Below are positions 23,101-34,036 of a DNA stretch of 64,000 nt, piece after piece; position 1 is the stretch's first letter, and each line of letters starts with the position of its first letter. A program made the position numbers and the translations under genes. Source of the DNA: Desarmillaria ectypa (taxonomy: Eukaryota > Basidiomycota > Agaricomycetes > Agaricales > Physalacriaceae); the NCBI GenBank assembly GCA_030407005.1, contig JAUDYN010000012.1, positions 372,001 to 436,000 of the forward strand, written 5' to 3'. Under the pieces are notes generated by a model that worked only from the letters and a program-made list of their open reading frames with translations, ran no database searches and was not told where the DNA came from.

Positions 23101-24055
23101 GCTGATCTTCACAGAAATACCTGAGGATCTAGACAGAGTAAAAAAGGAGTTAGCAGGGCTATTCAACATCAAAGATATGGGAGAGCTGAAAAAAATCATT
23201 GGGATCAAAATAGAGAGAAACCATGACCACAACACTATCTCATTATCCCAGCAACAATACATCAAGGGAATACTCACCCATTTTGGCCTCCACAATGCAT
23301 CACCCATTACCACTCCACTTGATCCTAATATCACTCTGCAGAAGCAACCAGCTGATGAACATGTTGAGCCTACCATTCAAGGCAGATATCAGTCTGCTAT
23401 CAGCTCATTGATGTATACCATGATTTGCACATAGCCCAACATTGCATATGCTATACAGTTATTAAGCCAGTTCTCAAATAACCCAGGTTCTGAACACTGG
23501 TCAGCTGTAAAGTGAGTGTTTAGGTATCTATCTGGAACTAAGGACTTAAAGCTCACCTTCTAAGCCAATAAAGAACATGAGGTTCTCAGTGCCAGATACA
23601 CAGATGCAGATTACACATCCAACCCAGATGACCAAAAGTCAGTCTCAGGCTACATCTACCTGTTGGGAGGTGGAGCATTCACATGATCATCCAAGAAACA
23701 GTCGACCATTACCTTGTTGTCTATAGAAGCAGAATACATGGCTCTAGCACATGCAACACATCAAGCAATCTGGAATCACAATTTCTTAGCTGAATTGGGT
23801 TACATTCAAGAAGAACCTACTCTGGTATTTGAAGACAACCAATCCACGACTGCCATCACCAGAGATCCACAATATCATGTGTGGTCAAAGCACTTTGATG
23901 TGCAGAATCATTTTGTCCACAAAAAAGTAGAATCTGGGGTCATTGAACTATTGTATTGCCCCACTGACAAAATGGTTGCTGACATTTTTATGAAAGCATT
24001 GCCGAGACCCAAGCATGAGAAGTTTGTTCATGAATTAGGCCTATTGCCATCTTGA
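20140..24055 (+). pseudogene. copia gag-pol polyprotein, inactivated
   Basis: Gag-like sequence (MWMQLKLVKEARGKLG region) ends with a zinc knuckle CWNCHKQGHTSAQC at 20653-20697. The protease active site reads SDSRTTSHI where DSG(A/T) is expected, so the Gly is lost. Integrase shows HKCMGHLEKSE with CKAC, then MDDAT, LHVDNAKKL and SNSVAEHFN. Reverse transcriptase shows METFTPVI, MCQPPGYDD and VWVNDLLIF, in which the first Asp of the YVDD-type catalytic pair is Asn (codon 23093-23095). RNase H shows LSIEAEYMAL, FEDNQSTTAI and DKMVADIFMKALPRPKH. Many in-frame stops stand at expected Gln, Arg or Trp codons, for example IA*GYSQ for AQG-x-SQ and GCR*TY for GCKW-type. Frame is otherwise well kept. 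Confidence 0.9.
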
Positions 24056-24062
24056 GGGGGAG

Positions 24063-24366
24063 TGTTGAAGATGTGCTCAGCCACATATGGCAATCTGGCA
24101 ATTGGAGCAACATTGAAGCATGCAAACCTTTGTGCACCTTCTCCTTGACTTGATCACCTGTCTGGTCACTCAGCAATGAGTCAGACATGGACACTAGTAG
24201 ATGATAGTATATTCTAGAAGTACCCACCTTGTAGTATATATACCAGGCAGACCAGCCTACTAATAACATAGATTTATACTCATACTCTCACCCACCTCTC
24301 TCACACAGTCAAGTCTTGTAGTTTACCACTGCACTCATAACCTCCATTTCACACTCTTTTACAACA
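24063..24366 (+). repeat. Right LTR of the copia element
   Basis: 304 bp, TGTTGAAGATGT to TTTTACAACA, preceded by the polypurine tract GAGGGGGAG. Aligned to the left LTR it differs only by transitions. Confidence 0.92.
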
Positions 24367-24439
24367 CATGTATATAATGATAATGTACCTTTGTATGTGT
24401 TTGTTACACACCATGATCCCAGTTGCTCATGGAATGGGC

Positions 24440-25345
24440 TACTTTGAACACATGCAGGTAACAACAGATACCGCAAACTGGCCGACAAAGCCATGCGCCA
24501 TGTAGCCGGTCTGGTAAGCCTGCTTCTTGTTCAATTTAACTATGATTTCTGATGTTGTTCTGCTTTCAGGATGCTGCCTTCCCCATTTAGTCTCCACCTT
24601 CAAACTCATCAGTATATTGTTAAGCTCATAGTGCCCAACAGCGCTCCACTGTTGGCAATCATCTCTACACCCGTGATTACGATGCCTTATTGAACAAATT
24701 TTACTACATTGGCTCGCATTTGGCTTGTTTTCATGCCAGCGACTGGTTGAACCATGAATCTATTATCTCATGTTCCGCCATTATATTATGTCCTGAGATT
24801 CCGTCAAGGCGGAACTATCCTTCAAAATCAGAGTATTGTAAGTACTGCCCTAGAACTTTTGGATGGATGCTGAAATACGTACGCCAGTACAGCGTGCGTA
24901 TTTCCTAAGGCATGTATTGCGTGCGCACTGTGTTCATCACGATACGTTCCATCGACAGCATAGAGATAGGGCCTGAAGCCTTCGCTTACATCACTCCCGG
25001 ACAAAGCAACAGATTTCTCTCATTGGATCAACGGTCGTTCTATCGGATCTAACTTCTATGCCTGGAGGATAACAGGTGATTCCATGATAGCTTCTGGAAA
25101 TACCTAAGAACAGATGTTGCATACGATGGTATCTATAACGTCGATGATAAGACGTCTGATAAAGTCAATGATATGGAGAGTTTCTGGTTTGGGGAAATGT
25201 TGAAGTGTTTGTGGGTACCTTTCTGTTTGCTTTCAAGACGCAGAGCCTAATTATCTCGTTGAAAGTATCTGACATTTGACGATCCTATGAAAATGAGCAT
25301 CGATGATTGTTAGTATTTCTTTTCGTGTTCTTCGAGAGCGCGCCT
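24440..25345 (+). pseudogene. GH47 class I alpha-1,2-mannosidase remnant (C-terminal half, broken)
   Basis: Pieces of a glycoside hydrolase family 47 protein follow in correct order but in different frames. They are RYRKLADKAMRHVAGL (24459 on), STVGNHLYTRDYD with IGSHLACFHASDWLN (about 24643-24746), IEIGPEAFAYITPG (24961 on) and NFYAWRITGD (about 25050). YDGIYNVDDKTSD with DMESFWFGEMLKCLW follows (25116-25217), then YLTFDDPMKMSIDD (about 25262-25304). In intact enzymes these blocks surround the catalytic pocket of ER/Golgi mannosidases that trim N-glycans. Here the Gly-Gly-Ser-Asp-Ser-Tyr block expected before STVG is absent, and stops and frame changes separate the rest. No N-terminal half is recognisable on either side of the retrotransposon. 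Confidence 0.72.
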
Positions 25346-28300
25346 GACTGATACCATATTCAGATATCTTCAATAGCGAAGTGCATCTATTCAGAAAGTT
25401 GTAAGTTAGATGGTCATTCGTTGGCCGCCGGCACTCTGTGATGTTCAAGGCTGCTAGTAGTGGGTATCAGCTGTTTGTCACATCCCTATTATACATTTAC
25501 CACGGTATCAGTATAGTTTGAACAGTCTACAGGTCATTATTCCTCTGTACAACTGCTATAAACGGTGTAATCCCAGAACTGTGTTCTCGTGGGTCCGTAG
25601 TATGAGGATTATAATGTGTTGACCACAAGCATTTGGCTAGTCCGAGCTCAGAGTCCTGCATTCGGGCTGAGTATGAAGGTTCTGAGTCAACCCTGAGGTA
25701 TCTCGAATGCAAAGAAGGAAGTTCATTGGTCGCCTGGATTCTGAATGCACTGATGGCTGAGGATCGAGGATGTTGTGTTACCGCACATGAAAAAGAGTGC
25801 AATCAGTGATCACGCCAGACTCCTACATGGGACTTTGACGAACCTGGGTCGATTCACTATTAGTACCTTGTTCATTTTTCTTCCCGTTGCGAATGGATGT
25901 TCATTATTGGGCGCTGGATCACAGAGTATTAAAGTTCAGTATTGGTGCGGCATAAACAATGTCGGGTCGTGCATACACAAGCAGCGTTAAGAATCACTCT
26001 TTTTTACTGAACTTCCCTCAGGCAACCATTTCAGACAATTTACGCACCCTCTGTTAGCGTATATTTTGCCAACGAGCCTCGATTTCTTAAGATAGTTTAG
26101 TCTACGGACTCGGAGTCCTAGTCCGAGCATTTAGATACAAAAATGACCATTTGTGAACTACGATTTGGCGCAAGAGGTTTGAGTGCAATAGTGTCTGGTC
26201 CGATTCCAGTAGTCTACGATGATGGGGTTGGAAGTGATACATTATTTTTTTCAAGAACGTTGGGTAACAGTAGGTGGATCGCGCCCGAATGATGTTCATG
26301 TACGCTCTCTTTCTTTGGGCTGATCCAGAATAGATGCATAGTCAGAGCATATTTGACAGTAAACTATACCAACAGATGGCTGAGTCGTTGCCGTAAGAAT
26401 CTACATATCAGCAGTTGTCAGTTCCAAGTAAGAGATGGAGAGGGCGACAGAAGACGTACAGGATTCAGAACTACAGAGCGTCGTTCCTCCAATGGTTATA
26501 AGGACCTCTCCTTGGCCAGACGCAATCAGATGTGTGGTGTGGTGAAAGGGCGAAGAAAAGCGTCGGCACTCATTATGAACGTAGCTGCTCTAGGAAGCCG
26601 GTGGATGACGGCCTCCGCTGCATACATTCATATCTTTCTTGTACACCCGTGACTTGAATTCCTGATCTACCAAATCCTCGTATCGTAAACCAGATCCTTC
26701 TCTTGATGGGTCATTGGAGAAGCGGCAGCCTGCGTAGTTGTAGCGGTGCGGCTGCAGCAATGGAAATAGCTGCGATTCGATTTCGTCTTCGTATGGGGGT
26801 CATAAGAGAGAGACCGTTGATATGAACTCACTTGAGAGTTCATATCCTCATCCTACTCCTGGGCAGTTATTCTCGATACCTCACCTAGGCTGGTGAACTG
26901 ATGAGTTTCTCGAGTGGAGGCTAACTCTGCGTTGGAGACCTTGATGGTTGGTATCCGGCAAGCAGTGATGAGACAATCTACAATAGTGTCGGGGTTTGAA
27001 ACATGTTTTGACTGCAACTATCATCTACCAGAGCCGATGCCTTCTTTCTTTCTACTCAACCTCGAAGCTACGGAGAACGTCTAATTTGAGGAACTCATCA
27101 AACAAGTAGACGCCGAACTGGAGTGCAAGCTCACCGTCGAGCAAGAACGCAAAAACGATGATATTCAACAAGCAATATGGTCATGAGAGGTGAAAGGCGA
27201 TGGTGCGCGAAACTTTGAGTAAAGGCCCTGGTACGTCCCGTATTCACATTGTTTTATAAGATGCGCATACCCCCGCCTCGAATAATTCAACGACAGTTTA
27301 CTGTACACACGGAGACTTATTCAGCATACCGTGAACATGGCAAATCTCAACATGGCTACGGTGATGTTGGTATCTGGATGAATAGGTCACAGGCGGAGGA
27401 ATAGAGCTGTAAGCCTTTCAATGCTCTTTGTGACTATTAGTTGACTTGATATACTTGATTGCTAAGGCATTCGCTACAAATGGAGTCAAGGTGAAGCTGG
27501 ACGTGCTGCCGCGTCAGTTATAGGCCTCTCAGGATCTACTGTCCTTCCTTCCCCAGGGCGCTAGTCCTTGATGCGCCTACACGATCCAGATGAATGTTAC
27601 CAGTCAAGAATACATGAGGGCCGGTACAAAGCACACTAAAGGAATTGACAGCAAGCTCGATACTCTTGTCACCCTCCATTCCTCTTATCTATACTGACGA
27701 CTTCCTAGTGCCAGATTTCCTGGGTTTCGCGATCCACACACTGAATCGGACGGTTTTCCATCTTCTTCCCCCTTCCCCCGTTTCAGCATTCTCCCATGTG
27801 CGTGACATCTAACTAGGCTGGATACTCTACTATACATTTGGAGTTGACCTCATTTACAATGAACAAATCTCACCTCACCTAACGCGTGGGAGGCATCGTA
27901 CTTGAACAAACTAGAGTGCATTGAGGCTGGAAAATTTGGCTAATTATCCCGAACCCGTAAGCCAGATCCAAATGCCAAGCATCGGGGACATCACATGCCA
28001 CCGATCTCCTCCCAGAGCCTGACGCCACTTCGCTACATATCGTTGTTTGATGACCAGAACCCGTTATCTAACGTGCTTCACTTCTCAATGCAAAGGAACG
28101 TGTCGACCTGTGTATCTACCCGGAGTCTCATATGACCGCTCGCGAATAACAACTATGTATGGTACTTCATATTAAGGCATTATATTGATCTCTCAAGCAT
28201 AGGTTCCGGGATAGAAAATGAGCTAGTTCATCATTGGAGCATCGTCATGTCCTGTATATGGCGCTGTAAAAATCAACACCAGGCTTGGTTAAATGGCGCA

Positions 28301-28551
28301 AGCCCCAAACAGAAAATGGATTGTACCTTAACACACACACACCGAATTTTCTGCTTTTCTTCGATCTTCATTAATAGGATTATATAGATCGGTGGAAGAG
28401 CCAGACGGTCAATAGGATTCTCCGAAAGAAAGAAAAAACGTCATGTTCACCTGATGGAAGAATGTTCCCAGCTGACCGAACCTTGTTCTATAAATTAGAC
28501 CCCCCTTCGGCACCTCGAAAGCATTAACTGTGAAACGAGCCTTGCTCATCA
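25346..28551. other. Gene-poor stretch, no intact gene
   Basis: Short frames only. An 11-bp perfect inverted repeat with a 6-nt loop lies at 26819-26846. A segment at about 26410-26505 resembles 30945-31040 (see findings). Plus-strand words at about 27085-27185 look faintly coding (ELIKQVDAELECKLTVEQ) but contain a stop just upstream. The last 60 nt hold the P450 core promoter. Confidence 0.3.
28489..28494 (+). promoter_or_regulatory. TATA box of the P450 gene
   Basis: TATAAA followed by ttag, 58-63 nt upstream of the P450 ATG, with a pyrimidine-rich stretch between. Confidence 0.5.
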
Positions 28552-30853
28552 ATGTCCCTCTTCTCTATAGAATTTGCATCTGTCTTCGCCGCCGCCTTGC
28601 TTGGCTGGTGGTTAAAACGCATTTCTGTTAAACATGTCAAGGGACCACCATCTGCTTCTTTCTGGCTAGGTAAGATGTCAATGTTATCTAGCTTACAGTA
28701 TCAAACTCAACATTACGCACCAGGCCATGAGCAAGTCCTTCGTACTCAAGATGTCTTTGGCGATCTCGAAACGAAATGGCGCAGGGAATACGGCACCGTC
28801 TACCGTATCAGAGGCTGTTTTGGTGTAAGCTCGCTCTCAACCTTCGTTTTACACCAGTTTGTAAATAATGGCGCCACTCAGCAACACCTCCTGGTAGTAT
28901 CCGATCCCAAGGCTCTTGAGCACATTTTTCATACCTCACGTCCTTATCCCAAAACTTCCGACACTAACTTTATCCTTGGTCTAATCCTTGGAGGGACTGG
29001 AGGGCTTATTGTAGCACAAAGTAAGTCATCTCTCGTAATGATATCATCTTACACTCAAATCTTTGTTTAGAGGATGATCATCGCCGGCAACGCAAGATCA
29101 TGAATCCCGCGTTCTCTCCTGCTAATCTGCGGAATTTTCAGGTAATATTCCAGTGGTGCAGCGATAAGGTATGCATCGATCAACGCCCGTGGACCTCGAT
29201 CATGGCCATCTACTACTAGGTTGTAAACGCTATGAGAAGATCTACACATGCTACTGGTGAAATAATCGATATCGTCTATTGGATGAGCAAGGTCTCTCTT
29301 GATACAATCGGTCTAAGTAAGTGCTGTCAACGCTTTTTCTACTAAGCAGCAGGCTTGACATTCAACAGGTGCTTTTCGACACGATTTTGGATCACTCGAT
29401 GGTCGGGATACTGAGTTAGAGAAAGCCTTGAAGCACTTATTGTACGCAGATTCGGGCTTCTCGATAATTGGCATCTGACATCCGAGTACAGCACGGCCTC
29501 GCAGTCCAATCCATCAGCTCTAGAGCTCATGGTCGTAGGCCTCATACGAATACTTCCACATTCCATGTTGAATATTCTAAAGCTGTTTCCAACTCGGGAA
29601 ACTCGCCAGCTGGCCAGCGTAGGAGAAGTGGCAAGAAAGGCTGCTCGAGAGATCTTGACTGCCCAGGCTAAGCTCGGGGTGCAGGACGAGTCGGATAAGG
29701 ACATCGTTGATATTCTCAGTAAGTTCAGAGAGCTCGTTCTATCCGAATCCGTTGTTCATACTCTTGATTTAGCTAGAGCACGTCTTACAGGACAAATGTC
29801 GGACGACGAAATTGAACTCCAATTCATGTTCGTCGTCTTTTTGTCTAGTTGACATCCATCTGATCATAACCATCATTCTCTTAGGACGTTTTTACTTGCC
29901 GGACATGAGACAACGGGTTCAACACTGTCCTGGTTGCTATATGAACTCGCCGCACATCCGGAGCATCAATCCATAATACGTGAAGAAGTAAAGCACTCCT
30001 ATCACAATGACTACGACTCTCTGCCGTTTTTGAATGCTGCAATCAAAGTGAGTATGTCAGTCTCTTTCCTGATTGCATTTGTGGATTTGCGGTCCTCTAT
30101 TTGCAGGAAGCTCTTCGTCTCCATCCCATCTTGCATACGGCTACACGTGCTGCTCCGCATGATGACGTTCTTCCTCTTTCGGGGTCTAAAACACTGGCGA
30201 TTCCTAAAGGACAGACCCTCCTTTGTTCCATGTACTTATACAACCGGTACGTCTATCCTATGAGTCCTATCCCGCTTCGCTGTGAATTTATCACCAACTA
30301 TTCTAAGACTCCCGTCCATCTGGGGCGACGACGCAGAAAAATGGAATCCAACCCGCTTTCTCGACAAGAGCATACCCGTGTCATTAGGAGTGTATGCCAA
30401 TTTGTAAGTACGAGCTGGTGTTTTTAATCCATAAATTTCCCAACTTGGTTTTAGGATGACATTCAGTAAGTCATTCTTCAATGTAATTGAATCAGCCCGT
30501 TCACGCTATGCTTAGGTGCTGGCCCCCGTTCGTGTATCGGGTAATTACCAACTTAAAAGCCACCCTTTTCAATAACCGTCTGCTGACTTGGCCTTTTTGT
30601 TCATACACAGATGGCGATACGCGTGCGTTCCTTCCTTTATCATAACTAGTTCCATAAATTTGGTCCATTTCTAAACCATAGGGTCATGGAGATGCAAACA
30701 GTTTTAGCGAACCTCATTCAAAATTTTGAATTCAGTTTGCCTGAGGGCATGGTAATACAGCAGTTCCCCAGCGCGCAAGCGATTGTGCCTGTTGTGAAAG
30801 GCGAAGCATATCTGGGTTCTCGGGTTCCTTTAAGGGTCAGAAGTTTAGGGTAG
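28552..30853 (+). CDS. Cytochrome P450 monooxygenase, 13 exons
   Basis: Exons 28552-28824, 28882-29020, 29071-29168, 29220-29316, 29369-29441, 29492-29827, 29885-30047, 30107-30246, 30308-30403, 30455-30465, 30516-30540, 30611-30622 and 30682-30853 join in phase to 544 residues. An N-terminal membrane anchor (FASVFAAALLGWW) and a Pro-rich KGPPSASF hinge place it on the ER. Further hallmarks are the C-helix-like DDHRRQRKIMNPAFSP, the I-helix LLAGHETTGSTLSW, the K-helix EALRLHP (ExxR), WNPTRFLD, and the haem loop SAGPRSCIGWR with the ligand Cys. An in-frame TGA at 29476 lies inside a 50-nt intron, so the gene appears intact. Three successive exons of 11, 25 and 12 nt encode the haem-binding loop. 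It lies 1.6 kb from a sesquiterpene synthase on the same strand and may oxidise its product. Confidence 0.92.
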
Positions 30854-32448
30854 TCACTCTTTTCCAATACAGATAGACCCCCATAAATAGCCTCGTCCCT
30901 GATCAATCCCTCGGGTAGTTGCTGTTCGGAGAATCTATGCATTGGTTGTCATCAGCTTCAAGTAAGAGATGGTGAGGACGACAGGAAACGTACAGAACTA
31001 TAGTGCATTGTTCCATCGATAGCTATAGCTTCCTCTCCTGGCTGAGATTGGACACTAATTGAAAGATCAAGACAGCACTGGCACTGATGATAAGGGTAAA
31101 ATGGAAGAAACGGCGCTTGTGGAAATGGAGATTTGCTGTCATGCTCAGATCTGGATGCTAAAGTTGAGTGCGGCGACGTGAGGTACTGAGCCGCCACTTG
31201 GTCTTACCATTCACAGGTAGGGTGTTGCATCACCCTTATCAATCTCATGTTCAGGTTAGTATTCGGCTTCTTACAAGTCTTGTGGAAGCACTTTTATGTC
31301 TTATCCATACCTTCGATGCCTGTTCTCGCACCTAGCATGACAACCTAATTCATATCTTTTGGAGGTCTTTCGGTCACTGCTAGGTTGTCTTCTGCAATGT
31401 CTTACCTGGCGCACCTTGCTGATGCTCACCTTATTTTTGTCTTGATGGTCTGGTCACCCTGGGAATGTCTTCACTGACGCAACCCAATTTCGCAGCCAGA
31501 ATGTCTTGACAGCTATATGTCTTCATCCATTCCGGTTCCACCGTTCTCCGGTCTACGGGTAACAGGATATTGGCCCGTACGCCCTCCAGAATGCATCACA
31601 TGCTTCACAACTATATTTCAACATTTTAACTCCTTATAGTATCATTACGTGTCAAAGGGCGCGCCCCTCTCAGTACCTGTATGTTCGCAGTACAAGTCCT
31701 TGAGCCCAGACCGGCTGTCAGGCACGATCGGGGCAATTAGACTCGGCACCGAAAACGGCAGAGGTGGCCGGTCGGAATTGTGACCAGGGGCAGATGGGAT
31801 GGCGTTCAGGGATCACAGCCAGACCTAGTGATTGCATGCCCACGACGAGAAGCACGACTTTTGACTTTCTATCTGGACTCGTATCTTAGGATCGCAGGAT
31901 GCTGTCGGACGCCGAGCGACTAGTGGCAAAGAGAGGGTCCCAGGGGAAGACATAGTTCTTGAATGAATGCCAAATCAGAACGCGAATGCAGCCACCAATT
32001 CCTTCTTTATTGCATCTCACGCTACTGTTGGTCTGGTTATCGGTACAGGTGTCAAGGCGCGCCCTGTTCCTCTTCTTTTGGTGCAGAAGACTTCCACTAT
32101 CCTCATTCTGGCTGGCCTGCATTGTATTAGCGTGAGCGCCGTTGCAAAAATCATGGACTGCACATACAACAAGAATAGAAAGCAAAGTCCACGGATATGT
32201 CTCTCATCTTTGGGGAATGAATGTTTGAAATCAAGAGGCACACTAGCCATATTCCCCCTCCCGCATCATTGGCAAAAGACTATAGTGTTCCTCCATACAC
32301 CGCTGCCATTACGGCGATACACACATTTGCATACTAGAGGGATGACACGGATTCTTGAGTATATATACTCATACCTTCATATGGATTCCTGTCGCATCAA
32401 CACCCTACGCCGAAGCCTGGGTCAATCGCATCTGACAAAGTATTGACT
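30854..32448. other. Intergenic between P450 and terpene synthase
   Basis: No confident gene. A minus-strand frame at 30958-31197 (79 codons) contains a block (PGEEAIAIDGTM, then a possible donor gtacgt) that recurs in decayed form near 26.4-26.5 kb, so it may be an exon relic. A plus-strand frame at 31967-32446 lacks motifs. The right edge carries the terpene synthase promoter. Confidence 0.3.
32360..32367 (+). promoter_or_regulatory. Probable TATA box of the first terpene synthase
   Basis: TATATATA within the near-palindrome gagtatatatactc, 82-89 nt upstream of the ATG at 32449. Confidence 0.4.
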
Positions 32449-33617
32449 ATGGCTCTTCCGCGCGTTGATCTTCATACTATCCAACATCAAGGAGCCCAAA
32501 CCTGGGCTTCTGCTCTGTCGAATTTAGCTGGTATGGTGGTTTTACCGTGCTCTGCTCCACACTAATGCATTCCCTTTCTTTATTCCTCTCAGGACGTGTA
32601 CTTGGGCTGTCAAACCTCCCGCCGAAGCAGACTACTGAAGACATATTGCGATCTTTCCTGCACCACTTTGACACCACCGACATGCCATCCGTCGAGGATG
32701 CTGCACTCGAAAATCTTTGTATCAAAGAGGCCGAACGTCGGGGATATGCCCTCGATGTACTCAGGCCTTACCTAACGGTTGGGCTCAATATTACTGCTTC
32801 GGCGTACCACCACCTCGCCAATGTCAACGTCAAAGTGTACATCGTCTTCTTTACTGCGCTCGTGGCGTACTTCGACGACGCTTATCCTGATGACCCCGAC
32901 GCCCTCATCGGCGTTCCAAATTTTACCAAGGTGAATATCGAGGTCCATTATAGCTATTCCAGTGAATTCCATTGATTTCTTCCGCGCAGCATTTTGCTTC
33001 CTCTGAGAAACAGTCAACTAAGATGCTAGACGACTTTGCGAACGTCCTGGCAGAAGCCTCTCAGTTCTTTGGCGAGGTTGCTGCCGATTTTATTGTCCAA
33101 GCAGGCCTCAGATACATCACTGCATTAATTTTAGAGATACACAGTAAATCTGAACCGGCGAGTAACCTTCTCTCTCGCAGTTGGTTTACTTACTCATCGA
33201 CGAAGGCAGACTCATAAAGTTGACAAATATGCCATATTTCTTCGCGAGCTCAGTGGAATAGCTGAAGCCTACACCGTGTTTATGTTTCCCAAAGACCTGC
33301 CGCATTATCTATACGTCCAGGCTCTTCCTCTCATACGCGATGTCATTAACTTCACGAATGATATCACCTCATTCTACAAGGAGGAGTGCGAAGGTGAAAC
33401 ACACAACCTTATATCGCTCTTGGCTGAAGCTCGTGACGAGTCAAAGAGTGAAGCTCTTCGCTACGTTGCGGAACGGTGCATCCAGGCGCACGAGAGGGTC
33501 TTGTGTATCTTGTCACCGCACCAAGGAGTGCGAAGCTCGTACGAAAATTTCGTTAAAGGGCATTTGGCGTTCTATCTGGGCGCAAAAAGATATAGGCTTA
33601 GTGAGTTGAATCTGTAG
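32449..33617 (+). CDS. TRI5-family sesquiterpene synthase (copy 1)
   Basis: Four exons, 32449-32530, 32593-32930, 32990-33157 and 33210-33617, give 331 residues. Trichodiene-synthase-type class I cyclases ionise farnesyl diphosphate in the cytosol. The Asp-rich Mg site reads AYFDDAYPDD and the second metal site NDITSFYKEE fits the NSE/NDxxSxxKE triad. Further blocks shared with copy 2 are SFLHHFDT, EAERRGY, GLNITASAYHH, FLREL and AKRYRLSEL at the C-terminus. The third intron begins with GC (EP|gcgagtaacc) rather than GT; using it gives EPTHKVDKYAIF, which matches copy 2. No frameshift is seen. With the P450 1.6 kb upstream on the same strand it forms a likely two-gene sesquiterpenoid unit. 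Product stereochemistry cannot be read from sequence. Confidence 0.9.
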
Positions 33618-34036
33618 CCTACCGTTCGCTATCTGAATGTGTATCTCGACTTTCGTGCGATGACGGTGTTGTGTCAAATTGAGCAAGTTCTAATATTCCC
33701 ATTCGACAATAATTGGATGGGGTATTTGATACCCGCAACGAGATGAGGATGGTCGTTTCCGGTGTATCGATGGGTACAGCCAAGCCTAGGCTCGATGAGA
33801 TGATTGCCGCCGGGTAGGAAGGCTTCTGACGCTGGCCAGCAACGCCAACGCCCTGAAAATCGTGAAGGTGTCGCAAAACAGCTACTGTGAATCTCCAGCA
33901 TGCCGGTAATATACTTTGTCAAGCAAAAAGACGCATTCTGGTTCTGGCCCAGTTGATACACATCCATAAACTTCGCAGCTACCTTCCTCCCACATACTAA
34001 CTCTCCATTAAATGTCTTTCTCCGGGTACAAAAACC
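33618..34036. other. Intergenic; no gene seen
   Basis: A 142-codon minus-strand frame (33674-34102) spans into the P450 duplicate and has no motif; I treat it as chance. Confidence 0.35.

Larger units (their letters stand above)
19542..24366 (+). mobile_element. Ty1/copia LTR retrotransposon, complete in structure but mutated
   Basis: A 4825-bp element bounded by two 304-bp LTRs, each beginning TGTTG and ending CAACA or TAACA. The flanking five bases are cgtgt on the left and catgt on the right, a target-site duplication with one transition. A GGTTATGGGCCC-like stretch directly after the left LTR occupies the primer-binding-site position, and a cttgaggggga polypurine tract lies directly before the right LTR. 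Domain order inside is gag (zinc knuckle), protease, integrase, reverse transcriptase, RNase H, which defines Ty1/copia rather than Ty3/gypsy. The reading frame is interrupted by many stops that fit C-to-T and G-to-A changes, so the copy is not autonomous. It lies next to a broken GH47 gene. Confidence 0.93.

Noticed and set aside
29476..29478. In-frame TGA in the P450, at first taken as an inactivating stop
   Set aside because: It falls inside a 50-nt GT-AG intron (29442-29491); splicing gives KHLFTASQSNPSALELM in frame.
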